NCBI RefSeq assembly: GCF_025685655.1
Contig: NZ_JAGSYG010000007.1
Coordinates: 186,001 to 250,000 of the forward strand
Direction of reading: 5' to 3'
Length of the DNA stretch: 64,000 nucleotides
DNA from: Acidicapsa ligni
GTDB lineage: Bacteria > Acidobacteriota > Terriglobia > Terriglobales > Acidobacteriaceae
Part shown: piece after piece, positions 52,424-60,584 of the stretch
Layout of the letters: each line of letters opens with the position of its first letter
Numbering within the stretch: the first letter of the stretch is position 1
Program-made: the position numbers and the translations under genes
Notes under the pieces: generated by a model
The model's database searches: none
What the model saw: only the letters and a program-made list of their open reading frames with translations
What the model was told of the DNA's origin: nothing

Positions 52424-54202
52424 TTACTCGACGTCGCTAACCTTACCACTCTTGAAGATCACCTTCATGCCGTCATAGTAGTAAATCTGTTTCGCGCCCA
52501 GATCGGCAGTCTTCGTCGGATTTCCCAGAATCGCCTTGACCTGATCCGGAGTCTGACCGAGGGCAACACTTGCCGTAGGGGCAGGACTGGCAACCGACCC
52601 AATTGGCGATCCATTTTCCTGTCCAGCTTCCTTGGCAACATCCGTTTCGGCCTGATCTGCTTCCTTGGTCTCTGCCTGGATATCGGCAGCATCCTTCGGA
52701 TCCGGAGGAGGTGCAATCGCTGCATACTCCGTCTGCGTCGGCTTGGCCTGGGCTGACGGCGGCGCTTGTGGCAATCCGCCCTTGCCCTGCTTAGCCTGCA
52801 AATCCTGCAGTCCCTGGTCGATCGTCTCGCGCATATGATTCTGCATTTCCTGCAGATCGGTCAGAGCAACCGAAACAGTGCTCGTCCGCGCGCACTCCTT
52901 GCCGCCCTTGCTCGCAAGCACCACCAAATCCGCCGACGTCGCATCTGCGGGTGGCGGAGCCGCCAACTGCAATGCGTCTCCCTCACTGACCGCACATTCC
53001 TGGCCAGTCGAATCAGTCAGGTCAAGCCCGCCGCCCACAACGAATACATGCGAGTGACCATCGGCCAGCAAACGCGCGATCCCGCTCGAAGCCGGATCCA
53101 CATCCTGCTTCTGACCAGCCTGTTGCGCTTCGGAGTTTTCAAGGGCTAACTGCCCCTTCACCTCGTCGGCAATCATCTGCTTCACATCAGGTGACAGCGC
53201 CGGAGGCCCACCTGCCGCCTCAGCCTCTCCAGCAGCAACCGCAGCATCCTGCCGTGCAGCATAAGCAGCCTGCAGATCCTGCGAAATAATGTAATCCGTC
53301 AGCCAGAATGCAGCGCTCGGATACACAGCATATGGCGAGAAATAGCCGCCATAAAAACCTAACCACGGACTACCCGCCCATCCCCAGCCGAATGCAATCG
53401 GAGCCGCCCACGGGTTATAAGCCCATCCATAAAAACCCGGTCCATAGTAATAACCCGGCGCATACACATTGAGATACACGCCACGGTATCCATAACCTCG
53501 GTAATAGCGGTCATATTCGCGACCGTGATAGTAGTACGAGCGTCTCCCGAAGTCGTGCCCGTGATAGCCATAACCTCGCTGAACATAACCTCGGCGGCCA
53601 CGCTCTGCATACAGGCGTCCATGTCCGGGGCGATCCATCGAAACACGCCGTCCGCCATCCAGACCGTGATGAATATCCATACCGCGCCTGGCGTCATGAA
53701 CATCGCTGACTCTGCCATCCGCGCGCGTACGCACCGCATTGCCCGATCTTGTAGTGTGTTCGGAAGTCCCTCTCGGAACAGGAGAATGAATCGCCGATTT
53801 ACTCGCAGTTGTGCCCCGAGGAGTGCTCGTCGAGCCGCCTCCGGCCCGTGCTCCCGCTCCCTCCGCATGACCGGCCGTTGTAGCTCCAGCCCTGCTTGCG
53901 CCGCCTCCGTTTGCAGTTGGTCCGTGGCTGGCTCCATTCGCCGTGGGACCATGAGCAGTTCCACCCGCGGTTGCACCATGCGAAGCAGCACCACCTGCCG
54001 CTCCATGCGCCGCTCCCGCCGTCGCAGGCTTAGCTCCTGCCGCTGGTCTTGCAGGAGCAGCCTTCGGAGCAGCTTTGGGAGCAGGTGCAGCTTTTTTATT
54101 ATCTGCAGCCGCACTCGCCACACAACTCACACCGACCAAAAGGGCCAGTACAAAAGCAGCAGAACTCTTCCTGCTCTTCTTGAAAATCGTCTCCACTTTC
54201 AT
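52424..54202 (-). CDS. Exported low-complexity protein with BamE-like C-terminal tail
   Basis: This 592-residue protein has a signal peptide (SAAFVLALLVGVSCVASAAA). Next comes an Ala/Pro/Gly/His-rich stretch (residues about 30-150, with repeated ATAGAAHG-type units), then a Tyr/Gly/Arg-rich segment (about 180-260, with HGREYDRYYRGYGYRG and YYYGPGFYGWAYNPW). The middle part resembles a sensor or scaffold, and a 50-residue tail ends it: VALGQTPDQVKAILGNP ... YYYDGMKVIFKSGKVSDVE. The tail resembles SmpA/BamE-type lipid-binding modules and is repeated in the next gene. ATG 54202 has AGAGGA six bases upstream. The function is unknown; a surface or envelope role is likely. Confidence 0.75.
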   Translation of the reverse strand: MKVETIFKKSRKSSAAFVLALLVGVSCVASAAADNKKAAPAPKAAPKAAPARPAAGAKPATAGAAHGAAGGAASHGATAGGTAHGPTANGASHGPTANGGGASRAGATTAGHAEGAGARAGGGSTSTPRGTTASKSAIHSPVPRGTSEHTTRSGNAVRTRADGRVSDVHDARRGMDIHHGLDGGRRVSMDRPGHGRLYAERGRRGYVQRGYGYHGHDFGRRSYYYHGREYDRYYRGYGYRGVYLNVYAPGYYYGPGFYGWAYNPWAAPIAFGWGWAGSPWLGFYGGYFSPYAVYPSAAFWLTDYIISQDLQAAYAARQDAAVAAGEAEAAGGPPALSPDVKQMIADEVKGQLALENSEAQQAGQKQDVDPASSGIARLLADGHSHVFVVGGGLDLTDSTGQECAVSEGDALQLAAPPPADATSADLVVLASKGGKECARTSTVSVALTDLQEMQNHMRETIDQGLQDLQAKQGKGGLPQAPPSAQAKPTQTEYAAIAPPPDPKDAADIQAETKEADQAETDVAKEAGQENGSPIGSVASPAPTASVALGQTPDQVKAILGNPTKTADLGAKQIYYYDGMKVIFKSGKVSDVE

Positions 54203-54295
54203 GGAATCCTCTTTCTCGGTTCGCATCACGGCTCTTAGTCTCTATTCCGGAGAATGCAGGAACGCCGAAAGACGGCATTCTTACTGTCCCATTCC

Positions 54296-55138
54296 CTACT
54301 CAACGTTGGTTACTTTTCCGTTTGTAAAGGTGACCTTCATATCCTTGTAGAAATAAATCTCCTTGGTCCCTGCCAGTTTCGCCGTCCTGACCGGCTGCCC
54401 AAACCCAGTCGTCACTTGATCTTTCGTCTGACCAATGGCAATCGTAGGAGGCGGCGCATCAGCCGGTGGTGGCGGCGGCGCAATCACCGCCAGAGGAGCG
54501 GCTGGCGCGGCTGGAGCCGCAGCAGCCGGAGCAGCGGCTTGATTATTCTGAGCGCCTTTGTCCTTATCGTCCGCGGGCTGAACAGTCATCACTTCATCGA
54601 CCGTCTTCAAAAAGGCGTCCACCGGAGGCACCGATCCCTTTTGAAACGGAAACTTGATATCTCCGTAGTAGCGCGTGTCGTTGTACGGATCGCTGAATAC
54701 ATCGACAAGGATGCCATCCTTCTGGATCGAGACACCCGTCACCCAGAACTTCTCTCCGGCTACAAACTTACGCTGCGTGCAACCATTTTTTGCAGCATCC
54801 GTGAGACTGGTCTGCCCCAGCCCATGCAGCCATTTGCTTGCCGAATCCTTGATGCGGTTCTGTTGATTCAAAACCAGAACTCCGCCACTGTAGATATTCA
54901 TCGCCGGAAAAGAAGATGCAGAGCTGCACATGATCAAACCGTCTTTGTGCAGGACCACCACATCGCCGGCTGTCACGATATCCGTATGATCCGCTGCGGT
55001 CTTAGTCAGCTTGATCTCCGAGACTAACTTCTCCTGATCCAACGTCGCCGGATCGCCTACTTGAGCCTGTGCTCCACAGATGAGAATCGCCGACACCATG
55101 GCGAACCCCAATGCACCTAACCTCTGCATCTGAGTCAT
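54296..55138 (-). CDS. Exported protein of unknown function with BamE-like C-terminal tail
   Basis: This 280-residue protein has a signal peptide (RLGALGFAMVSAILICGAQAQ). A folded region (about 25-185) with conserved-looking VVLHKDGLIMCSSASSF and KFVAGEKFWVTGVSIQKDGILVDVFSD follows. Then comes an Ala/Pro/Asp linker and a tail IAIGQTKDQVTTGFGQP ... YFYKDMKVTFTNGKVTNVE. The tail matches that of the downstream gene at 52424 almost position by position, so the two are paralogous there. ATG 55138 has GGAAG eight bases upstream. The gap to the next gene is 93 bases, so co-transcription is plausible. I do not recognise a function. Confidence 0.78.
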   Translation of the reverse strand: MTQMQRLGALGFAMVSAILICGAQAQVGDPATLDQEKLVSEIKLTKTAADHTDIVTAGDVVVLHKDGLIMCSSASSFPAMNIYSGGVLVLNQQNRIKDSASKWLHGLGQTSLTDAAKNGCTQRKFVAGEKFWVTGVSIQKDGILVDVFSDPYNDTRYYGDIKFPFQKGSVPPVDAFLKTVDEVMTVQPADDKDKGAQNNQAAAPAAAAPAAPAAPLAVIAPPPPPADAPPPTIAIGQTKDQVTTGFGQPVRTAKLAGTKEIYFYKDMKVTFTNGKVTNVE

Positions 55139-55140
55139 GG

Positions 55141-55731
55141 TCCACTTCCATTCCTGAGTTATTGGGGGAGTCCCTACCTATAGGACATCCAGAAATTACA
55201 CTACGGCATTTGCCAAGTCAAGAAAGAACGCACGAGAGTACGGAAGATAGTGCACAGAACCCTCTTCCGTTACAAACGGATTAACCAAAAACTTCCCTGC
55301 AATAAGCTTTCTTTACCAACTCTTACTACCCAAACCAATCGCAAGATACAAACCAATAAACCACCGATGTAAATTCGGCCAAAAAATCGATATCCCAATC
55401 CTGAAAAAATGTCCTGCGAGAATGTATCTCGATAGGTTGATAGATTGAATAAATTGATAAGTTGCGTTCTCTAATCCACCTGGAACTTACATACACACCA
55501 AAATCTCCCTCGCCTGTCTTTCCTTCGGATAAGCAGTCAGCCCGCACACAACATTACAGTTATGAACTTTATTCTTGTCCTTAGCCATCGCCGTCGCCTT
55601 AGCCTTTGCCTTAGCCCTTGCCCTTGCCGTTCTGTCTGTCATTCCCGAAGGGAATCTGCTTCTGTCTTTTAGCCTTTAGCCCTTGCCCTTCCATCCATCA
55701 TTCCCAAAAAAATCCGCTCCCCCAAATCCGC
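55141..55731. other. Gene-free region upstream of the ilvA leader
   Basis: About 590 bases without a supportable gene. A 73-codon leftward frame at 55326-55547 has no family features. The left part should hold the promoter of the leftward exported-protein genes. The right part carries pyrimidine-rich GCCTTT/GCCCTT tandem-like DNA and the dispersed hairpin repeat described separately. Confidence 0.6.
55632..55718. repeat. Dispersed hairpin repeat, paired copies (locus 2)
   Basis: An intact copy of CTGTCATTCCCGAAGGGAATCTGCTTCT lies at about 55636-55663. A decayed copy (TCATTCCCAAAAAAATCCGCT) lies at 55698-55718, 59 bases further on. The spacing and orientation match the pairs near 5.5 kb and 63.1 kb. 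The second copy has lost the inverted half of the hairpin. Confidence 0.75.
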
Positions 55732-55761
55732 TTGACTCCATCCCACAACCTCTGCTCTACT
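55732..55761 (+). promoter_or_regulatory. Predicted promoter of the ilvA leader
   Basis: TTGACT (55732-55737) and TCTACT (55756-55761) with 18-base spacing resemble a sigma-70-type promoter. Transcription would start near 55768, only a few bases before the leader-peptide ATG at 55773, so the leader could be almost leaderless. This is an inference from consensus matching only. Confidence 0.45.
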
Positions 55762-55772
55762 TCACTGAAGTC

Positions 55773-55862
55773 ATGCCATCGACAAACATCATCGCGATCC
55801 TCATTCGAATTAGCGGCCCCAACCCAATTCAGGGCGCGCGCGGGACTCGACGCCTGACCTAA
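55773..55862 (+). CDS. Isoleucine-rich leader peptide of the ilvA attenuator
   Basis: This 29-codon frame (ATG 55773, TAA 55860-55862) encodes a peptide starting MPSTNIIAILIRISGPNPIQ. Six of 29 residues are Ile (codons 6, 7, 9, 11, 13 and 19), with no Val and only two Leu. It is followed 30 bases later by a terminator hairpin and 106 bases later by the threonine deaminase gene, whose product feeds isoleucine synthesis. This is the arrangement of ribosome-mediated attenuation: ribosome stalling at Ile codons when Ile-tRNA is scarce would change downstream RNA pairing. Six bases GCGGGA in the end of the frame (55840-55845) are perfectly complementary to TCCCGC (55898-55903) in the terminator, offering an antiterminator. 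Confidence 0.75.
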   Translation: MPSTNIIAILIRISGPNPIQGARGTRRLT

Positions 55863-55892
55863 GATTCAAGCAACTCCGGCAAGTAACAAACG

Positions 55893-55922
55893 CCACCTCC
55901 CGCAAAGCGGCAGGTGGTTTTT
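55893..55922 (+). terminator. Attenuator terminator in the ilvA leader
   Basis: CCACCT (55893-55898) pairs with AGGTGG (55912-55917) and, past one mismatch, CCGC (55900-55903) pairs with GCGG (55907-55910) around an AAA loop; TTTTT follows at 55918-55922. It sits between the leader peptide stop and the ilvA start at 55969, so it can only control entry into ilvA. Confidence 0.8.
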
Positions 55923-55968
55923 CACGTTCAGGACTGAAACATAGGCGCAGTCATACAGGAGAAGTATC

Positions 55969-57183
55969 TTGGAACCCGTAACCCTATCCAGCATTCAGGA
56001 CGCGCGCACCCGCATCGGCGACGCCATCCATTTCTCTCCCTGCCAGCTCTCGCACCATCTCTCCGAACGCATCGGCATCCCCCTCTATCTCAAGCTGGAA
56101 AACCTCCAGCGCACCGGCTCCTTCAAAGAGCGCGGAGCACTCAACAAGCTCCTCACCCTCACCGAAGAAGAGCGCCGGCGCGGAGTCATCGCCGCCTCCG
56201 CCGGTAATCACGCCCAGGGAGTCGCCTACCACTCCGCAAGACTCGGCCTACGCGCCCAGATCGTCATGCCCCAGGCCACCCCGCTCGTGAAAGTCGTCTC
56301 CACCCGCGGCTTCGGCGCTGAAGTCATCCTCCACGGTGCCAACTACGATGAGGCCTGCGAAGAAGCCCTCCGTCGCTGCGCCGAACAAGGCCTGACCTTC
56401 ATTCATCCCTTCGACGATCCAGTCGTCATCAGCGGTCAGGGCACCATCGGTCTCGAACTCCTCGATCAAGTCCCCGACCTCGAAGCCGTCGTCGTCCCCA
56501 TCGGCGGCGGAGGCCTCATCAGCGGCATCGCCTGCGCCCTCAAAGAGAGCAACCCAAGAATCCGTGTCATCGGCGTCGAGCCCGAAAAACTCCCCTCCAT
56601 GCTGCGCGCCCGCGAAGCAGGCCACCCCATCACGCTCTCCCCCGAAGCCACCATCGCCGACGGCATCGCCGTCCGTCGCGCCGGAGACGTCACCCTCCCC
56701 CTCGTCAGCCGCTACGTCGATGAAATCGTCACTGTAGACGATGAAGAAATCGCCAGCGCCATCCTCATGCTCCTCGAACAGGAAAAAACATTAGCCGAAG
56801 GCGCAGGAGCAGCCGCGCTCGCCAGCCTCCTCCAGGCCAAAACCAATCTGAAAAATCGCAAAACCGCTGTCCTCGTCTGCGGCGGCAACATTGACGTCAC
56901 TCTGCTCTCCAAAATCATCGAGCGCGGCCTCGTCAAAGACGGTCGCCTGTTGCGAATTCGCGTCTACCTCCTCGACCGCCCCGGCGCATTGCTCAATCTC
57001 ACCCAGATCCTAGCCAACGAGCGCGCCAACATCGTCGAAACCATCCACAACCGCGCCTACTACGGCGTAAGTCTCTCTGAAACTGTCATCGACGTCACCC
57101 TCGAAACCCGTGGCGCCACCCACATCACCGCCATCAGCCACGCCCTGCGCGAAGCCGGATTCCACATCGAAAGAATCCAGTAG
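55969..57183 (+). CDS. ilvA: Threonine ammonia-lyase (threonine deaminase), ACT-domain type
   Basis: This 404-residue PLP enzyme has LKLENLQRTGSFKERGALNKL with the PLP Lys53, ASAGNHAQGVAYHSARLG and the phosphate-binding VVVPIGGGGLISG. An ACT domain (residues about 330-404: RIRVYLLDRPGALLNLTQIL) ends the protein. It converts threonine to 2-oxobutyrate, the first step towards isoleucine. The length matches the shorter class with one C-terminal ACT domain, not the 500-residue E. coli IlvA. The start is TTG with AGGAG seven bases upstream. The upstream Ile-rich leader peptide and terminator indicate isoleucine-dependent attenuation, which argues for a biosynthetic rather than catabolic role. Confidence 0.93.
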   Translation: MEPVTLSSIQDARTRIGDAIHFSPCQLSHHLSERIGIPLYLKLENLQRTGSFKERGALNKLLTLTEEERRRGVIAASAGNHAQGVAYHSARLGLRAQIVMPQATPLVKVVSTRGFGAEVILHGANYDEACEEALRRCAEQGLTFIHPFDDPVVISGQGTIGLELLDQVPDLEAVVVPIGGGGLISGIACALKESNPRIRVIGVEPEKLPSMLRAREAGHPITLSPEATIADGIAVRRAGDVTLPLVSRYVDEIVTVDDEEIASAILMLLEQEKTLAEGAGAAALASLLQAKTNLKNRKTAVLVCGGNIDVTLLSKIIERGLVKDGRLLRIRVYLLDRPGALLNLTQILANERANIVETIHNRAYYGVSLSETVIDVTLETRGATHITAISHALREAGFHIERIQ

Positions 57184-57242
57184 AGCCACAATCATCCTGA
57201 ACTGCACACAACCGAGCAGCCGCTTGCTGTACAAATGAGGAC

Positions 57243-59123
57243 ATGTCCACCCCACCGCTCCCCGCGCCGCAGCCCGTTTCGCTCCTGCGCAGATTTCATT
57301 TCCAGCGAGCGCGTCTCATCTTCCTCGGTGTTCTCGTAGCCATCTTCGCACTCTGCATGGTCTTCATCTGGACCACCCGCGACGCCATGGTTCATCTCCC
57401 TTTCCTGTCCGTGCAAGGGCAGCGCATCTCAACCTCCAACGTTCGCAAATCCGTAGTCGATATCGGTCCCTGGGAAACCGCCGAAGCCCTCGCGCCCCTC
57501 GCTGTTACCTCTGAAGAAAGCACCTACGCCAACGAAGCGCAACGCCTCGCCGATCATGAAGTAGATCAGGCCTTCACCTTCGCTCTTCGCCAGCCGCCTT
57601 CAATCCAGTCCTCGACCCAGTCATCGCCCCAACCCTCGGCCCAGGGCAAACCGAGCAGCGAAGCCCAGGATCTCGCCCAAAAGGTCGCCCAGCTCAACCA
57701 GCAGATCAAAGACGATCAGGCGCAAATCAAGCTCCTCACGCCCAACGGAGTTCAGCCCGCCCCCAACAGCACCGAGGCCGACAATCTCGACATCCTGAAA
57801 GCGCAGCTAAGCCTCGATGGCGACGTCCTCAACGACGCTCAGGATCAGCTTGCCCGCGCCACCGGCGACCAGCGCCCGCAAATCCAACAGGAGCTGACCG
57901 CGCACGAAGCCGCAATGGCCAAGCTCGATGCCAAGGCCAAAAGAGGCGAAGTCGCCGTCATCTCCCTGCAACGCTACTCCACACTCGCCGGCCGCATCGA
58001 GGCGTGGCTCGCTCAAAACTCCCGCTATCAGCTCATCCAGCAGGCCAAAGATGAGGCGTGGGCCGATACCGCATCCCTCGAAGCCGATTACAACCGCCTC
58101 GAAGCCCAGGCTGGCAAATCCTCGCGGGACAATGCGCAAGCCAATGCCGCGCAGGACCACGCCACACGCCTCGCCGCCCTCAAGCAGCAAGGCCAGCTAC
58201 AACAGCTCATCGGCATCTGCAACGACCGCATCCACACGCAAAAACAACTCGCGAACCTCTACGACAAGTGGGCTATTCAGGTCCAGCTACAGCACCGCAT
58301 CGTCCTCCATCTCATCCTGCAATCCATCGCAATGATTGCCTTCATCCTCATCTGCGTCACGCTCTTCACCAGCATCATCCACCGCTGGATGGAGCGTCCC
58401 GGCCTCGATCCGCGCCGCACGCAGACCCTCCGCACCATCTTCCAGCTCAGCGTGCAGATCCTCGGCATCGTGATGATCATGTTCGTTGTCTTCGGCGTGC
58501 CCAAACAGGTTTCCACCGTCATCGGCCTGGCCACCGCCGGCCTCACCGTTGCCCTGCAGGACTTCATCATCGCCTTCCTCGGCTGGTTCGTTCTCATGGG
58601 CAAAAACGGCATCCGCCTCGGCGACTCAGTAGAGATCAACGGAGTCACCGGCGAAGTCATCGAACTCGGCCTCTTCCGCACCGCAATCCTCGAAACCGGC
58701 AACTCCACCGAAGAAGGTCACCCCACCGGCCGCCGCGTCGCCATCCTGAATAAGTTCGCCGTCAATGGTCAGTACTTCAACTTCTCCACCGCCAGCCAGT
58801 GGATGTGGGATGAAATTTCCGTCAACGTCCCCGAATCCGAAAACAGCTACACCATAATTGAGCAGATTCACAAAGCCATTCTCAAAGAAACGGATCAGGA
58901 CGCCCACAAAGCCGAGCAGGAATGGAAACGCTCTTCACGCTTGAACGGCCTAACCCAGTTCGGAGGCAGCGCCCAGGTCAATCTCCGCCCAGCGTCTCCC
59001 GGAATCAACGTGCTTGTCCGCTACGTAACCCGGGCTGCGGATCGCTTCGACCGTCGCAACCTCCTCTATCAAACCGTGATCGATGTCCTCCACAAACAGG
59101 CAGGAATCGTCCCGGCAAAATAG
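57243..59123 (+). CDS. MscS-family mechanosensitive channel with long coiled-coil N-terminal domain
   Basis: This 626-residue protein has an N-terminal membrane segment (LIFLGVLVAIFALCMVFIW), then about 270 residues of Gln/Ala-rich predicted coiled coil (KVAQLNQQIKDDQAQIKLL, ALKQQGQLQQLIGICND), probably periplasmic. Membrane helices follow (IAMIAFILICVTLFTSII, LGIVMIMFVVFGV). The pore-lining helix STVIGLATAGLTVALQDFIIAFLGWFVL and the beta domain IRLGDSVEINGVTGEVIELGLFRT are typical of MscS. The C-terminal part has an extra stretch around SRLNGLTQFGGSAQVNLRP. It should release solutes on osmotic downshock; the large extension may couple it to the cell wall. Confidence 0.9.
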   Translation: MSTPPLPAPQPVSLLRRFHFQRARLIFLGVLVAIFALCMVFIWTTRDAMVHLPFLSVQGQRISTSNVRKSVVDIGPWETAEALAPLAVTSEESTYANEAQRLADHEVDQAFTFALRQPPSIQSSTQSSPQPSAQGKPSSEAQDLAQKVAQLNQQIKDDQAQIKLLTPNGVQPAPNSTEADNLDILKAQLSLDGDVLNDAQDQLARATGDQRPQIQQELTAHEAAMAKLDAKAKRGEVAVISLQRYSTLAGRIEAWLAQNSRYQLIQQAKDEAWADTASLEADYNRLEAQAGKSSRDNAQANAAQDHATRLAALKQQGQLQQLIGICNDRIHTQKQLANLYDKWAIQVQLQHRIVLHLILQSIAMIAFILICVTLFTSIIHRWMERPGLDPRRTQTLRTIFQLSVQILGIVMIMFVVFGVPKQVSTVIGLATAGLTVALQDFIIAFLGWFVLMGKNGIRLGDSVEINGVTGEVIELGLFRTAILETGNSTEEGHPTGRRVAILNKFAVNGQYFNFSTASQWMWDEISVNVPESENSYTIIEQIHKAILKETDQDAHKAEQEWKRSSRLNGLTQFGGSAQVNLRPASPGINVLVRYVTRAADRFDRRNLLYQTVIDVLHKQAGIVPAK

Positions 59124-59203
59124 CAGCAAATCAAACTTGAACGTAATAATCCGTAATAATCCACAACAATCTCTGATTCAACACAACTCGGATGGCTGTC
59201 GTG

Positions 59204-59233
59204 TTCCCATGACCCTTCCACCTTTGATATACT
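59204..59233 (+). promoter_or_regulatory. Predicted promoter of tRNA-Leu
   Basis: TTCCCA (59204-59209) and TATACT (59228-59233) with 18-base spacing lie 17 bases before the tRNA. The -10 is a good match and the -35 is weak. Confidence 0.5.
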
Positions 59234-59250
59234 TCGATAGTTGTCCTAAA

Positions 59251-59335
59251 GCGGAAGTGGCGAAATTGGCAGACGCACAAGCTTGAGGTGCTTGCGCCGC
59301 AAGGTGTGGGGGTTCAAGTCCCCCCTTCCGCACCA
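59251..59335 (+). tRNA. tRNA-Leu (anticodon GAG)
   Basis: The acceptor stem GCGGAAG (59251-59257) pairs with CTTCCGC (59325-59331), followed by discriminator A and an encoded CCA (59333-59335). The anticodon arm is CAAGC-TTGAGGT-GCTTG, giving GAG, which reads CTC/CTT leucine codons. A long variable arm and a T arm with GGTTCAAGTCC make it a class II tRNA of 85 bases. CTC is a common leucine codon in the neighbouring genes. Confidence 0.97.
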
Positions 59336-59403
59336 AAATTCTCCCGTCCTGAGCGCGGCCGCAAGGCAAGTCAGTCGACGAGATTCAGGAAAGCAGTCAA
59401 CAC

Positions 59404-59721
59404 ATGCAATTTTTGCTGTATGCAACTATCGTTCTTCACGTGATCGTATGCCTCTTCCTCATCGGCGTCGTTCTGCTTCAGCAAGGTAAGAGCGCAGACC
59501 TCGCCGGCACCTTCGGCGGACAAGGTTCACAAACCGCCTTCGGTCCTCGTGCAGCAGCTAACTTGCTCACCAAGATGACCAGCTGGGCCGCCGCGCTCTT
59601 CATGATCACCTCGATTTCGTTGACCATCCTTTATCTCCGCTCTAACGGTTCCAGCTCCTCAGTGTTTTCCGGAATGAAGGGCACAGCCCCAGTCTCTGCC
59701 CCAGCCAAGCCCGGCAAATAA
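59404..59721 (+). CDS. secG: Protein-export membrane protein SecG
   Basis: This 105-residue protein has two hydrophobic helices ([25 protein letters not shown] and [21 protein letters not shown]) around the conserved [34 protein letters not shown] region (split here only by helix limits). SecG binds SecYE in the inner membrane and assists SecA-driven export. The C-terminal tail is short, rich in Ala, Pro and Ser. The ATG follows the tRNA-Leu by 68 bases, a common neighbour arrangement. A strong terminator follows. Confidence 0.95.
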   Translation: MQFLLYATIVLHVIVCLFLIGVVLLQQGKSADLAGTFGGQGSQTAFGPRAAANLLTKMTSWAAALFMITSISLTILYLRSNGSSSSVFSGMKGTAPVSAPAKPGK

Positions 59722-59746
59722 TTCGGATCAGATTTCAGCAGCAAAC

Positions 59747-59780
59747 GAGGCGGACCTATTAGGTCCGCCTCAATCTTTTT
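59747..59780 (+). terminator. Intrinsic terminator after secG
   Basis: GAGGCGGACCT (59747-59757) pairs perfectly with AGGTCCGCCTC (59761-59771) around a 3-base loop, followed by AATCTTTTT. It lies 26 bases after the stop codon. Confidence 0.92.
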
Positions 59781-59813
59781 CCCCCACAAAATCCCCTCGA
59801 CTAAACTAAACCT

Positions 59814-60452
59814 ATGACCGTCGCCCCAATCATCGAAACCTTCCCCGTAGGCCCACTCCAATGCAACTGCACCATCCTGGGCGACCCTGCAACCGGCGAA
59901 GCCATCGTCATCGATCCCGGCGACGACATCACCCGCATCCATCGCCGCCTGACCGGCCAGAACCTCAAGCTCAAACAAATCTTGATCACCCACGCCCACA
60001 TCGACCACATCGGCGGAGCACTCAAGCTCAAACGCCTCACCGGAGCACCCATCCTCCTCAATGAAAACGACATCCCTCTCTTGCAGATGATGGAAGTTCA
60101 GGCCGGTTGGATAGGCATCGACACCCCGGAAACCGAGTCCCCCGACGCCAGCCTCAAGGACGGCCTCAAAGTCGGCTTGGACGCCTATCCAGCCCAGGTC
60201 ATTCACACCCCCGGCCACACCCAGGGCAGCGTCTGCCTGCACTTCGCTCCACTCAATTTGCTCGTCGCAGGCGATACCCTGTTCGCCCGCAGCATAGGCC
60301 GCACCGACCTGCCCGGCGGCAACGGTCGTCAGATCATCGACTCTATCAAAACTCGCCTGCTGGTTTTGCCAGAAGAGACCAAAGTCCTCCCAGGCCACGG
60401 CCCTGCCACCACCATAGGCCAGGAAAAGAACCGCAACCCATTCCTCATATAA
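59814..60452 (+). CDS. Metallo-beta-lactamase-fold hydrolase (glyoxalase II-like)
   Basis: This 212-residue protein has the zinc motif THAHIDHIGG (HxHxDH), later ligands in VIHTPGHTQGSVCLH and VAGDTLFARSIGRTDLPGG, and a final His in LPGHGPATTIGQEK. It resembles YcbL/GloB-type thioester hydrolases, such as S-lactoylglutathione hydrolases, but lacks the C-terminal glutathione-binding domain of true GloB. It is cytoplasmic, with no signal peptide. It is probably a stand-alone gene between two terminator-like elements. Confidence 0.9.
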   Translation: MTVAPIIETFPVGPLQCNCTILGDPATGEAIVIDPGDDITRIHRRLTGQNLKLKQILITHAHIDHIGGALKLKRLTGAPILLNENDIPLLQMMEVQAGWIGIDTPETESPDASLKDGLKVGLDAYPAQVIHTPGHTQGSVCLHFAPLNLLVAGDTLFARSIGRTDLPGGNGRQIIDSIKTRLLVLPEETKVLPGHGPATTIGQEKNRNPFLI

Positions 60453-60485
60453 ACAGAAAACAGGCCAACCGGCGACCATGGAACA

Positions 60486-60536
60486 TCTCTGCTTCAGAGA
60501 CGCTGCTTCAGAAACATCGAATTGCCTCTGAAGCAG
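60486..60536. terminator. Hairpin between convergent MBL and M28 genes
   Basis: CTGCTTCAGA (60503-60512) pairs perfectly with TCTGAAGCAG (60527-60536) across a 14-base loop. A second small hairpin, TCTCT-GCTTC-AGAGA (60486-60500), shares the CTGCTTCAGA sequence as a direct repeat. No clear T-tract is present, but the position suits a shared 3' end. Confidence 0.5.
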
Positions 60537-60584
60537 TACCCTCAAAAATCAGCCTGAACATCCTCAATCTGAATCTCGCAATAT

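Noticed and set aside
55326-55547. Leftward 73-codon frame upstream of ilvA
   Set aside because: It has no recognisable motif, no convincing ribosome binding site and an AT-rich composition unlike the genes around it.
58058-58753. Rightward 231-codon Arg/His/Pro-rich frame inside the MscS gene
   Set aside because: It is a +1 shadow of the MscS pore region, which is strongly conserved in its own frame.
59142-59171. Short tandem repeat CGTAATAATC twice plus CACAACAATC before tRNA-Leu
   Set aside because: It is only two perfect 10-base units and a degenerate third; no function is suggested beyond chance or slippage.
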